Shown here piece after piece: positions 8,962-19,765 of a stretch of DNA of 29,982 nt. The DNA comes from Spirogloea muscicola (lineage: Eukaryota; Streptophyta; Zygnematophyceae; Spirogloeales; Spirogloeaceae). The notes below the pieces were generated by a model. That model saw only the letters and a list, made by a program, of their open reading frames with translations. It did not search any database and was not told where the DNA came from. Within the stretch, counting starts at the first letter, position 1. Every line of letters begins with the position of its first letter. The stretch is from NCBI GenBank assembly GCA_009602725.1, contig WELB01000017.1:842988-872969 (forward strand), in the 5' to 3' direction. The position numbers were made by a program, and so were the translations under genes.

Positions 8962-11900
8962 TTAGGCACTACGAGCCTTCAACTTCATCTTGCGAGGATT
9001 GCGAAGGCCATGGTGTTCAGCACGCAAAACAGCAAGTTCTTTATTTAACTCCACTGCCCTTGCCCGCTGGATGTTGAGCTCAGCTTCAAGCGCCTCTTTG
9101 TCTTCCCCCAGTGCTACCTGCGACGTGGACAGAGCACACCATCCTTTAGGGGTACGCCGCCTTCGTCTTCGATCCCGCCAAGGTGACACCGATGAAAATA
9201 CTGACTGCAGCTGGTTGTGGCGAGGAGCATGGAAATGACAAAGGGAAGCTTAGGCTGCATTGACGTTGAAGATGAGCTGCTAGAAATGCTGCAGGCAAGC
9301 TACTGACTTTCTCTTACCTGAACGACTGTGAAAGTATTGTCAGAGGTTGCCAGGCGCTCTTGAGCATTACGGATCTCTCCACGAAGAGACTCGTTGGCCA
9401 GGTGCATGCTCTGGAAGTCTGCCTCTACCTTGAGTTGCTCGGCTTCAAGGCTGTCTGCCTTACTTTTGAGTGCAGCCTTTTGCAATCTCAGTACCTGTCA
9501 TATCAATGAGCTCATTCCCTCATTCATCGTGGCATCCCAAGCGCTAATTGACAAAAAAGTGTGTAGATGTGCAAGGCAATGTCTCTCATGCTGCTACGAC
9601 TACTTTATAGAAGATGAGACACTGCTGCGAAGCTATTGGAGCCAGCTATGCGCATGTGAAAAACATTGACCTGCTCTATGTTATGCTTGACAATTCTATT
9701 TTGGTGTTTGTATGAGAGCATTTTCACAAAACAATGGGATCAATACATGCCTTGGCGGTAAAAGAAAGTGGCAGTCTTTTGTCATTAGCAGCCTGTTCCA
9801 GAACTTCAGCAGATAGCTTGGATGGCTCAATGAGCTCCAAGAGGCTTCCAAGCTCCCCATCTGAAATTGTCTCATGAGCTCGCAGAAACGCCTCCAGGGC
9901 CTGGTATATGATGGACCAACAACAGTCAATGGTGCAAAGACAAGCACTAGCTCTGAATTCTACTTAATGCAGGTGCGCTTCAAAGCTGTTGCATGGACCT
10001 GGGCATGGCAATATAAAGTGCAACCATGAGAGACTATTGAGTATTACCACAAAAAGTTGGTCGTGGCTGGGCCGGGCCTGATCTGATAGCACCATCGCCA
10101 ATCCCTTAAACTCCATGCTGCCAATGTTATGCGTGTCACGTCGTCTTGAGAGCTCAGCGAGATAATGGTCTATCAGTCTAGCAGCTGCTTGCAACGCAGT
10201 CTCTGGTTCAGGCAAAGAGGCCAGGTGGTCTGCGAAAGTGAATCCAGTCAAGAGGCCCTGGGAACACAGAAAGTCGTCATATGGCATCTATCAGGCATTA
10301 TCGTCAGAACATACATCAAAACACAGTACTAAGCATTACAGTCAAGTGTAAAGGTCAAGATAAAGACACATGTCCTGAAGTAGAGCACAACAGGACAAGC
10401 CATTTGACGTCTTATGCCTGTTCGGGCACGCACTTATCTCTATCTTACTTAGCTATCTGTCACCGCTGGATACGTTATGACCGTAAGTCGGCAAGATTGT
10501 CACATCTTGCCCACGCAGCAAGAGCTTGAGGGAAGCAACTTTGACTGCACACCTGAACGTCGCTGATCTCTAATAGGAGCAGGTCTTCGAGACTAGCTTG
10601 GTCAAACAGCTCACCTGCCCGCCTGATATGTCAGGCAATTATAGTCGTTGTTACTGATCACTTCACATCTGGTTCAAACATTTGCATTTTCCGAAATCTA
10701 CCTTCACAAGCCATCCACAAGTATTGAATAATCTTTGCCGTTGACCATCTTACCGATGGAGCTGGTATTTGGTGTCCTTGGAAGCGTTAAGCATGATAGC
10801 CAAGCGTAGCAATGTCAGCAAATGCTTGATGGACACGCAGCCTTTCCCTTGAGGAAGTAGGAGGACGAGGGCCTCCAATGTCTTCCTGAAGCTGTGTTGC
10901 TTATGGTCTGCGCCACTGAAGTCGCCTGCCATCTGCTTGATGCTGGGAAGCCACACATTACCATAGGATTCAACTGCCAATGCAATCTCCTCGTCTGGCA
11001 ATCCAGCACTCTGTCATGCACTTCCCACAGACAAGGTGAAGTCAAGGGGACCAACTCCAGAATTAACAATCCATACTTTGCATCAACTATCAAGCGTCTG
11101 CACCGAGCATAAAGCGAAATGAGCTGTCAAGGAAGTATCACATATATCAGTGGACGACAAAGCTTTCTATTTGAGTAGGCTAGCTATGAAAGGTTGATCC
11201 CAACCCACTTCTTTGAGGAGCTGTCATTGTGTCGACAACATTGATTCCCGCGAAAAGTACTCACTTTGAAGTCGGCCACCAGCCTGACAAACATGTCAAG
11301 CTTCAGGTTGATAACGCCGGCGTCAAGGTGCACTTCTCCTTTTCGCAGCTGAGAGCAATGGATGCATGTCAGCTTATGCTAATACCTCCCTAATCTTTGG
11401 GGCCTCAGCTTTTGGAAAGCAAGTGCTTGCAACGTAGTCTTGTAGTGCATTGTAGTGCTACTCAATCCAGTATGTATCAGCTGATGCAGGAGCTCTTGTG
11501 CACTGCTCGTTGAGCTTGCGTCACTATCAAGAGCTTGCTGAATCATGGATGACCACCTTATGGTGCTTGACAGCTGCAGCAGATACAGCACCAGTGCACC
11601 GAGATACTAGGCCAACGGCATCCGCTGTGGGCGCAAGGTCCTCGCACGCCTTCAACATGGCCAAGGCCTGCTGCCAATCCTTGAGGTAGCTCTGCATCGA
11701 GCAGACCAGGCTTTAATAAGATTTGGTGTCTGCCTCATGTCAGAATCGCCTCTTTTCCCTATGTGCAATAAGTCACACCGCCACTAGCAGCCTGCAAATG
11801 GCGTGCTAAGATGAGCAGACGAGTCTGTTAGGTAAGCAGGGAAGCTTGCATGCATGGTGCAGTACTGTTGAAGCCACTTTCAGTATCTATTAATGTCACC

Positions 11901-12827
11901 TTAACATGCTTTTCAGCCAAGGAGAGGAGGTTGCCGCCACTCTTGTTCCCCATGCCCCGTTTTGAGTCATCGGTCAGATTGAGGATCGTAGCTGCCGCAC
12001 ATTGATCGCACTTTTGTCACGTTTTAGCAGCACGACACCACTTACTTGATGTGCATTTGCTGCCAGCCTCAGAACTTCGATGCATAGAGGAGGCAACAAG
12101 GCAAGAGCAAAGAAACACCTACAAAAGTATTTAACAATTGCATTGCCTGTTTGCTGCTGTAAACTCAGGGCAGTCTGCTGCCTTTGGCTCACCGCAGCAA
12201 CGGAGTGCGGCAATGTTGGTGGCATTAATGCTTATGTCAATGCCGTAGCAGAAGTTGGCGACGAGCTTGAACGCCTCCGGGCCACCAGGGAGGCCGGGCA
12301 AGCGCAGCACATTCTTGTTCTCGCGCGTGCTGTCCTCGATGGTTTGCTCCAGGAAGAAGTCGCTGCGTGAGTAAAGCGGGAACTTGTGCACTGCGAACTC
12401 AGTACCATCGACGATGACCAGCAGGTCGCTCTGCGCGGCAAAGTTGCCACGAGATGTGAGGCGTGGCTGCAAACTGCTCAAGCAGGTATACTCTATGGTG
12501 AGAATGATTGGCCTCAGTGTTCAGATCCCCGCCAGACAGGATGAGCATTCTGTGAGCCTATATCATGATCGCAGTGCAGAAGCGAGTGGCAAAAACTACG
12601 ACAATAATGTACTACGCCGCTAGCCAGCAAAGCTGTCAACACTGCTGCAAAAGCATACTGTCAGGGAAAAGGCTGGCTGCAGCTGCATGCTGCACCTTCA
12701 TGCCAGCCTTCTTGAGCCACGTAGCCTCCAGTGCTGGCTGAGTGCCACCTTCGGTGCTGGCAAGGCCATTCTTGCGGACAGATGTCGGCGAGCCCCTGGC
12801 AACGGGCCCCGCCAGCAACGCCGCCAT
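8962..12827 (-). CDS. BTB-NPH3 family protein (paralogue 2, complete)
   Basis: Eleven minus-strand exons join in phase: 12827-12696, 12466-12193, 11991-11900, 11691-11557, 11348-11265, 11010-10754, 10622-10553, 10257-10048, 9900-9751, 9494-9318 and 9117-8962, giving about 578 residues, normal for the family. Order: short N-terminus, BTB domain (about residues 57-136; SDLLVIVDG, HKFPLYSRSDFF, LVANFCYG, LRCCA), helical linker (SYLKDWQQAL, GLVSRC), NPH3 domain (about 215-470; YGNVWLPSI, LEALVLLLP, FDQASLEDLLLLE, LIDHYLAELS, LEAFLRAHE) and a C-terminal coiled coil. The usual HDGLYRAID tyrosine motif reads HDQLFVALE, so Tyr is Phe. The exon 9 donor appears to be GC rather than GT (AAG|GCATGT), supported by phase and homology. 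In land plants such proteins link phototropins to cullin-3 at the plasma membrane. The gene is head-to-head with paralogue 3. Confidence 0.92.
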
Positions 12828-13334
12828 GGTGTGATCCGCAACAGGCTGGAGATGGACGTCTCCTCAAGCTCAAGCTCCGAGTGGCGTCGGAGGCAACAGA
12901 GAGGTGGCGAGCTTAGCGCCTCAGGAAGCGCCACCAGATGGCCAGCAATATGCGTGATCGGCGGCGGCGGCGGCGGCTGCAGCGGCGCCGGCGCCGACGC
13001 GCCCGGGGCGCGGATGCGGCGCACGCCGAGAGGCTGAGCAGCTAAAGGAATGGGAGCGGGGCGCGCCTCCCTCCTTCCTGTCATTGTCACTGTCATGACG
13101 ACCCTCTGAGAGTTACTATCAGCAGCCGCGTTCTTCCCTCCGGCCCTCCCTCGTCCGTCGACAGTGCTGCAGGAGGCCCTCGCGAGGTCCGCGCCGCCGT
13201 TGGCGCGCACGAAGCGGGCCTGGCGGACGGGACCGCGGCTGGGGGGCCGGGCGTGCGGTCTTGTCCATGGCCGCCGGCCCCTGGACGGGACGGCCCGCTG
13301 TGGCGGCTGCGGGCGCAGGGAGCGGGGGGGAGGG

Positions 13335-13337
<3 letters not shown>

Positions 13338-13426
<89 letters not shown>

Positions 13427-13459
13427 CGAGAGCGAGAGAGAGAGGGGGAGAGAGAGAGC
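13338..13459. repeat. (GA)n microsatellite
   Basis: About 83 bases of uninterrupted GA dinucleotides from 13338 to 13420, then CGAGAG variants and a short G-run interruption to about 13459. GA/CT tracts upstream of genes can bind GAGA-type factors and expose chromatin in plants; here it lies midway between two divergent NPH3 genes. Its length is likely variable between individuals and prone to assembly error. Confidence 0.95.
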
Positions 13460-13727
13460 TTGAGGAAAGGGGGTGGGGCGGCAATGCAGCAGCGAAGGTG
13501 CACTAGGAGCGGCCAACCTAAAGGCATGCCGAGCATCGAGCACTCACGACCTGCTTGCAGTGGGCCCACATTGACGGCCAGCCTTGGCCTGCTTCCCACT
13601 CCACGTCCAGCGGAGCTCGCTGAGCGCCACGCAGTACTCGAGCCGGCGAGGGCGCTCATTGCCGCTGTGCAGCTCATGTTGGCGGCAGTGTAGTGGGGAG
13701 TCCTCTGGAAGAAAGCGCGGCCAGATT

Positions 13728-14052
13728 GACTGGTGGCTGGGAAAGGCCAGCCCAAAAGAATGGACTCTGGAAGGGCTCAAGGCCGGACAGCCAAGGGAGC
13801 TGCAATTAGAAAGAAAGAGTTGCTGCTGGTAGTAGATCATTCATTCTTTTTGGGCTGGCTTTTCCAGCCCTTATTCTCAGTGGGCGAGCACTTTCTTCTG
13901 ATTAGTCTTTTCTAGCCGCACCCTTAACTTTCAAAGAAGAAAGAGCTCGCCCATAGAAGAGAAGATGAGCTCGCCCATAGAAGAGAGGGGCTGGCAGAAG
14001 CCAGCCAAAAAAGAATGGACAAAATCCAAAGAGCTACAACAGGTGCCGGAAA
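13728..14052. repeat. Cluster of dispersed hairpin repeats
   Basis: Three copies lie near 13734 (plus), 13846-13905 (minus) and 13940-14040 (plus). Each has GCTCGCCCA-like sequence or its complement, then a GGCTGG...CCAGCC hairpin, then AAAAAGAATGGAC. The third copy stops a few bases before the N-run, so the gap may contain more of the same repeat. Confidence 0.75.
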
Positions 14053-14057
14053 GAAGG

Positions 14058-14240
14058 NNNNNNNNNNNNNNNNNNNNNNNNNNNNNNNNNNNNNNNNNNN
14101 NNNNNNNNNNNNNNNNNNNNNNNNNNNNNNNNNNNNNNNNNNNNNNNNNNNNNNNNNNNNNNNNNNNNNNNNNNNNNNNNNNNNNNNNNNNNNNNNNNNN
14201 NNNNNNNNNNNNNNNNNNNNNNNNNNNNNNNNNNNNNNNN
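14058..14240. other. Assembly gap (183 N)
   Basis: A run of N between repeat sequence on the left and GC-rich NPH3 coding sequence on the right. It hides the start codon and extreme N-terminus of NPH3 paralogue 3. The true size may differ from 183 bases. Confidence 0.99.
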
Positions 14241-17200
14241 CCGCTGTCCGCGCCGCCGCCGCCCGGCCGCGGCAATGGGCCCGCCGGCGGCGGCGAGGCG
14301 CAGGCTGTGGCGCAGGCGCAGCTCCAGGACCAGCAGCAGCAGCGCGACGTCGCCGAGCTGAAGGAGCTAGAGCGGCAGTGGATGAAGGCTGCGGGCATGC
14401 AGTCGGATCTGCTCGTCTCCGTCGGCGGAGTCGAGTACTCGGTCCACAAGTTCCCACTCTACTCCAAGACTGACTACTTCTCCCGCATCGCGAAAGACGA
14501 TGAGGCCTCCGGAAAGACGCATGTCGAGGTCGTGGGCCTCCCTGGCACTGAGCACATTTTCAAGCTCGTCGCCAATTTCTGCTACGGCCTCAGCCTCAAC
14601 ATCGACCCGAGTAACATCGCGCAGCTGCGCTGTGCTGGTGAGCTCCATCTGCCAGCCTGCAGCCACGACCAGCTTGCTCAAAGCTCCAGGGACTTGGTGC
14701 GGATGCCATCAATGACGACCTTCCGCGTCCTCTGACCATGCTGCTTCACAGCCACATACCTCCATATGGACGACGACACGAGGTCGGGCATGGGTTACGA
14801 GGGGAATCTTGTGTCATGGGCGGAGCAATATCTTCAGGAGTACCTCAAGGACTGGAGAAAAGCTGCCATCATCTTACAAGCATGCGGCACACTCCAGCCC
14901 ATGGCAACCAATCTCGGCCTCGTCTCTCGTTGTGTTGACGCCCTCACAGCAGCCTCGGCGCAGCAGTACAAGGAGGTGAGATCAGCACGCACAGGAAGTA
15001 GGAGCAGCGGCCAAAATTACATAACTATCTGGTTGAATGGACATTGCGTGGACAATGAAAGTAGGACTGAGGAGATTGAATTCAGCATACTTTGTCAGGC
15101 AGGATATTCCCCACACATGACTGGAGCTCGTAGCCAACACCTGCACAGCATGACTATCAAGAAAAGATGAATGATGGATGCTTTGAGACGACTGAGGAAG
15201 GTACACAATGGGCAGAGTGTCTCATTGACACACTGATTATCTTTGCAGGAGGCTCGTCTTACGGAGCCCATATTCATGGCCCAGCCCATACTGGATCTTC
15301 AACTTGACATGTTCAAGAGATTGACAGAAGGCCTGCGCGAGAATGGTGTGCCAGAAGTCGACATCAGTCGCTTGATTGAAGCCTACGGCCATCGCTGGCT
15401 ACCCGACCTCACGCAACTACTTGTTCTCATGGAGAGCCCTCAGGTGCTTCTTAGCTTCTTCTTGAATACAAGCTGCACCAGCACATCTCGAAGATTGTCC
15501 AGATTATCTACAAGTAAGAAGGCAGGGGGCTTTTGCGGCAGTCAAGAGAATTTGTGATTTAATCTTAATAGCATTGAGTCTTTGCCATTCACTGCAGGCA
15601 GATACATCCATGTTCTCTGTATGGCGGAACACTCTTGAAGTATTGGCGCAGTTGCTTCCAAGGGACAAGAGCGCAATTTCCATGGCCCACATCCTTCGTC
15701 TCTTGCGTATGTCCATGGCTCTTAAGACCAGGTTGTGACCTTCATACCTCATGACGCTTGACCTGAGGTCGTTGAGCATTGCCCTCAATGCAAGGCTGAC
15801 ATTGCTGATTGTCAAGATGGATGTGACGAGCCTGCTATAGCTTATAAGCAGTAATTTGGACCTGCAGTCACCAACTCCCTGTGAAGCAGTCAGCCGATGA
15901 GTTGCTGCGCTGAGCTTGGTTGTCGCAGTAAGGACTCGAGAAGTCAGCTACACAAACGAGCCGGGGAGCACTTCAACCAGGCTAATGTCGCCGACCTTCT
16001 ACTTCTTGAAATCAGTGACGTTCAGGTAGTTTCGAAATGTCGTGAAACAACAGCTTACAATTACCCAACTTTGTGTAGGATGTATGCACTTGCACCTGTG
16101 GAAAAGTCTGTTATGTCCACCTGGAAATCCAAGTGTGTGCCAAGGACTACATAAGCGCAGCTCTTGATGCGGTCGGCTGTTGCCACCACGCCAGACTGCA
16201 TAAGCCGAGCAGGCCTTCCGATTTCTGCTTGATGCCAGGGCTTGGTTACACGTTTCACGTCTGAAGAACACGTCAGTATGCTGTCCGAAGCTGGAAAGGC
16301 AGTCCAGGCAGCTGCAGCTCTTGTTGACAGTTATCTCCAGGAGGCTTCGAAGGATGTCAAGGGGGTCAATATTGTCTCTTTCAAGTCGCTTGCCACTTGC
16401 CTTCCGCCAGAGTCACGCCCTAGTCATGACGCACTCTACTGGGCAATTGCAAGCTTTGTCGATGCAAATGGCCAGGTGAGCCTTCTGAGACATCGACGTT
16501 ATAGTAACTAAGACTTCATGAAATGTACGACCCACTGGCACGGGCACGTTGTAATGACTTCATAGCATTGTATCGTTTCTCGTGCATTTTACTGGGACTA
16601 TGCACTATCCTTAACATTGACGAACATTGCCGCAGACATTAACAGCAGTGTCTAGGGAACACGACCTTCTGGACTTGCTGAACATCCTCTCGGCAGCGCG
16701 GTGTTCTGAGGCAGTTGCTGAGCACGCCAGCAAATTCAAGGTATTACAAGTGCAGTGTGGTCAGGTTGTTGAATGGTCATACAGGTACAGACCACATTAA
16801 TAATTACTAGCAACCATTGGCCTGCGGCATGATGCTTCATTAGCTTCTGCTCCTGTGCACCGTCATGAGCTTGCTCTCCTCTTCATTGAAGACCTCCTCA
16901 GGTTGAGGTCCATTATTACCTGACTGCGTGATTGTCCAGGCGTGGCCGCTCCCATTTGTAGCCGATGTGCTAGTGTGGCAGAAATTGTACTACAAGGAGA
17001 AAGCCGACCTAGTAGTCAAAAGGCATCAAGGCCTGTTGGAGGCTTGTCAACTGGCAGCAGTAGACAACACGAAGCTCAAGGTAAACGGTAATTTAGGTCT
17101 ACACTTTTTGCTACCATCATACGGGACCACTCCTAGAGCTAAGTGTGGTAAGAACGCAGCTTTCATCGTGCAAAACTGCAACCCAAAGATCAGAGTGCTT

Positions 17201-17675
17201 GCAGTAGCAAGGTCTGAAAGTTCACACATTTGTCCTTGTGTAAACAGCAAGCAAGTGAGGAGCTGCAGGCGCGCTTGAAAATGGCAGAGGCGACTGTCAT
17301 CAGTGCGCGTGCATCATTGCGGGAAGAGACGCAGGAAGTGACAGAGGAGCTGGTGAAATTTAAGAACAGCAACAACGAGCTCGATGGCTTGATTGACGCC
17401 CTCAAGGTCAGCTTGCTATGCTTGCAACAAATTCTCATTTCTCAGACAGTTGTGAGCTGGTAATGTAGGACACTGCGAAGTGCACAAGGCAGCATGCATG
17501 AGAAGTTCCTTATCACTCTGTGCTCGAGCATGCCTTGCTAACTAGGCATTTATTATCCTTGTATCAGGATGAAAACATGAGCCTGCAAACAAAGAGGCAG
17601 GGACTATTCAGCTGCTTCAATTTCAGGCCAAGCAGTAAGCATAATGTCATACACAGGTCAACTAGCATCGATTGA
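14241..17675 (+). CDS. BTB-NPH3 family protein (paralogue 3, start in gap)
   Basis: Ten exons join in phase: 14241-14637, 14752-14975, 15249-15443, 15598-15731, 15929-16025, 16239-16475, 16636-16740, 16940-17080, 17248-17406 and 17568-17675 (TGA), giving 598 visible residues. Order: Gln/Ala-rich N-terminus, QWMKAAGMQSDLL leading into the BTB domain (HKFPLYSKTDYF, LVANFCYG, LRCAA), helical linker (YLKDWRKAAIILQ, GLVSRCVDAL), NPH3 domain (YGHRWLPDL, HFNQANVADLLLLE, LVDSYLQEAS, HDALYWAIASF, LPFVADVLVWQKLYY) and a coiled coil (about 100 residues). The motif tyrosine (HDALY) is kept, unlike paralogue 2. The last exon ends RSTSID, which places a serine third from the end, as in the 14-3-3 site of land-plant NPH3. 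Probable role: cullin-3 adaptor and phototropin partner at the plasma membrane, by family. The last exon is less certain than the rest. Confidence 0.92.
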
Positions 17676-19040
17676 GTTCATTGCAAAGTGAGTCAGCCTG
17701 CATAGCCATCCAGAGGGTGAGGTCATATATTACAAATTCACCTCGTATCTCACCAAGGTGCTTCTGCACAGTCAAGGTGATGAGGCCAAGGTACCTAACG
17801 TCAACGTCAATGTCAACACCTAAGTGATGTAGTCAAGTCGTCACTAGTAGTAGAGTGGAAAACCATGAACTGCCTGGTTGCAATCTCACATGCGTTCCAT
17901 GCTTTTCCATATAGTTGGAGCAGCACCAATATTCAAAGTCAACGGAATGGAAGCTGAGCCAGCAGCCCAGGGTCAGGAGAAAGTCAATGCTGCATGATCT
18001 CCCTATCGTGCCCCTATTTGAATGAAGTACTCATGAGCAGCTGGCTAGTCATGGGTCCTTCTGGAATATTGATAGATGTAATTGTACAGCTGTACCAAGA
18101 AGGTACACAAATATAGAGTACCGCCTACTAGTGTGCAGCTTGATTGCTAGCTGCAGTGTTCCAGCTTGCAATGTGCATGGCGGCCACCTTTGGTGCACTG
18201 ACAGTAAGCTGTGGCCCATTGGAATGACTCGACCATAAACCAGGCTGTTGGGCGCCCTTTGGGGCTACTTAGACATACTTCTTGTGAAGTGTGGAGGATA
18301 GGCACAGAATTTGTTTGGCTGGTTTTCTCGGACATTTCCAAAACTTCAAGCTGACAATCCTAGACAGACAAGCTCAAATCATCTTGCTACTGCTCAAGCC
18401 AAAGGAAGTCATGTACTCGATGCCCCTTAAAAGTCAAAGCGTGCGATTCACCTTTGCCCTGCAACAGCAGTACATGTGCAGCCTTGGATGTGGTGTGAGA
18501 GAGCACCACATCACAATGAGGTGTGGTGAAAGTGAGCACCACATCACAATACGTGTGATGTGGTGCTCACAATCAGGAAGTGAGCTCAAATTACGCGAAA
18601 GTGCGAATCATATCACATGTATTGAGATGGGATGGGATGCTCGGTTGAGCTCTTGCATGATACATGACCAGGTCGGTTGCAAGCTTATTGAGTTCCTTGT
18701 TGACAACATAGACTGCTTTCTCAGAGGGCACAGTATGACAAAGCGTAAGCTGGCGAGGCCAATGCAGTGTGATCACGAAGGAGCGTGAGGGATGTCGTGA
18801 TACGTCAACTAAAACTCATTTCTGGGCATCTATATGACACGTGACCTTATGTTTGTGGCAGTTCAGCTGGATAGCAATATGTAGCTTGGCCATCATGTTC
18901 ATTTCTCCGCAAGAAATATAACTGCTGCAAATGTGACTTGCAGCAGCTTTCGAGTGTTGCAGCAATCCCTGACTTGCCTTGCATCTACGTGCTGGCTGTA
19001 CCCCTACCTGCCGCCTCAGGCTACCTCGGGTTATTAGTGG
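17676..19040. other. Non-coding interval
   Basis: No recognisable coding exon on either strand. It contains a short hexamer run (GTCAAC-like) near 17796-17819 and the hairpin element at 18487-18570. A 165-codon open frame at 18291-18788 runs through that hairpin and has no family features. Confidence 0.5.
18487..18570 (+). repeat. Nested inverted repeats with a perfect 17-bp hairpin
   Basis: Bases 18532-18548 and 18554-18570 are exact reverse complements (GTGAGCACCACATCACA and its complement) with a 5-base loop. A 17-base direct copy of part of the left arm lies at 18501-18517, itself paired with GATGTGGTG at 18487-18495 in a 9-bp stem. The three related arms suggest repeated inverted duplication. 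RNA from here would fold into one or two hairpins. Confidence 0.9.
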
Positions 19041-19049
19041 GCAATTCCT

Positions 19050-19720
19050 TTGCCTAGTCCCTTCTCTTTGGGGCTGGCCTTACGCAGCCATTGCCTGTTC
19101 TTTATGAGATTCTTCTTTTCGGCCTTTGGACCTTGTCCAGATTTTTGGGCTGGCCTTTGAATTTTCTGTTTGCGCCTCCTTCTGAGGCGAAAGAATGAAA
19201 GCGTGCTTGGAGAGCTTCTGGATATTGGCTGCGATCGTACCGACTTGCAGTTACTCATCACCATTCTTAAGTGGCAGTCTGTATTCCGCCACTTGCTTCT
19301 CTCAGTAGTCCTGCGCTTTCACCAGGCAGCCTTTGGACTTTGTCCAGTTCTCTGGGCCGTGAAAGAAGAAGGCTCGCCCATAAAGAAAGAGGGGCTGGCA
19401 AAGCCAGCCCAAAAAGAGTGGACAATGTCCAAAGCCGAAGAATGAGAAGCCGAGAAAGGCCAAGGGCTAGGCTTTCACAATGAATGGGAGAGCCACTTTG
19501 CGTAGTCCTTTTTCGGCACTTCTTTCATTGGCTTTGAACATTGTCCATTCTTTTCGGGCTGGCTTTGCCAGCCCTTCTTCTCTATGAGCGAGCTCTTTAG
19601 TTACTTTCACAATCGCTAGCGTGCTTTTGCGCTTTACTTTAAGAAGAAAGTGCTCGCCCATTGAGAAAAGGGGCTGGAACAACCAGCCCGAAAAAGAATG
19701 AACAGAGTACGAGAAGGGGG
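19050..19720. repeat. Cluster of dispersed double-hairpin repeats
   Basis: At least four copies in both orientations, near 19060-19160, 19330-19440 (plus), 19510-19595 (minus) and 19648-19715 (plus). The best copies read GCTCGCCCAT, an A/G linker, GGGCTGGCAAAGCCAGCCC (a perfect stem), AAAAAGA, then TGGACAATGTCCA (a second stem). They lie directly downstream of the retrotransposon ORF as read on the minus strand, so they may be its 3' region or an independent family that targets it. Confidence 0.8.
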
Positions 19721-19765
19721 CCAGGGGAAGCGCTAAGTAACAGAAACAAAGCTGCTACGAGACAC

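Larger units (their letters stand above)
12828..14057. promoter_or_regulatory. Shared upstream region of two divergent NPH3 genes
   Basis: About 1.2 kb between the start of paralogue 2 (minus, ATG at 12827) and the assembly gap that hides the start of paralogue 3 (plus). It holds a GGC-rich segment near 12960, a GA microsatellite and hairpin repeats. Any promoters of the pair must lie here or in the gap. No TATA box was pinned down. Long open frames on the minus strand here are produced by the CT repeat (Leu-Ser runs). Confidence 0.5.

Noticed and set aside
12698-13543. 281-codon minus-strand open frame, with overlapping frames on both strands
   Set aside because: Its length comes from the GA/CT microsatellite, which encodes Leu-Ser or Arg-Glu runs in several frames; the right part overlaps the true first exon of NPH3 paralogue 2 in another frame.
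18487-18570. CRISPR-like array
   Set aside because: Repeats are inverted, only two or three in number and have no regular spacers; the genome is eukaryotic.
18291-18788. 165-codon plus-strand open frame
   Set aside because: No family features; it runs through the inverted repeat, which explains its repeated His-His-Ile-Thr segments.
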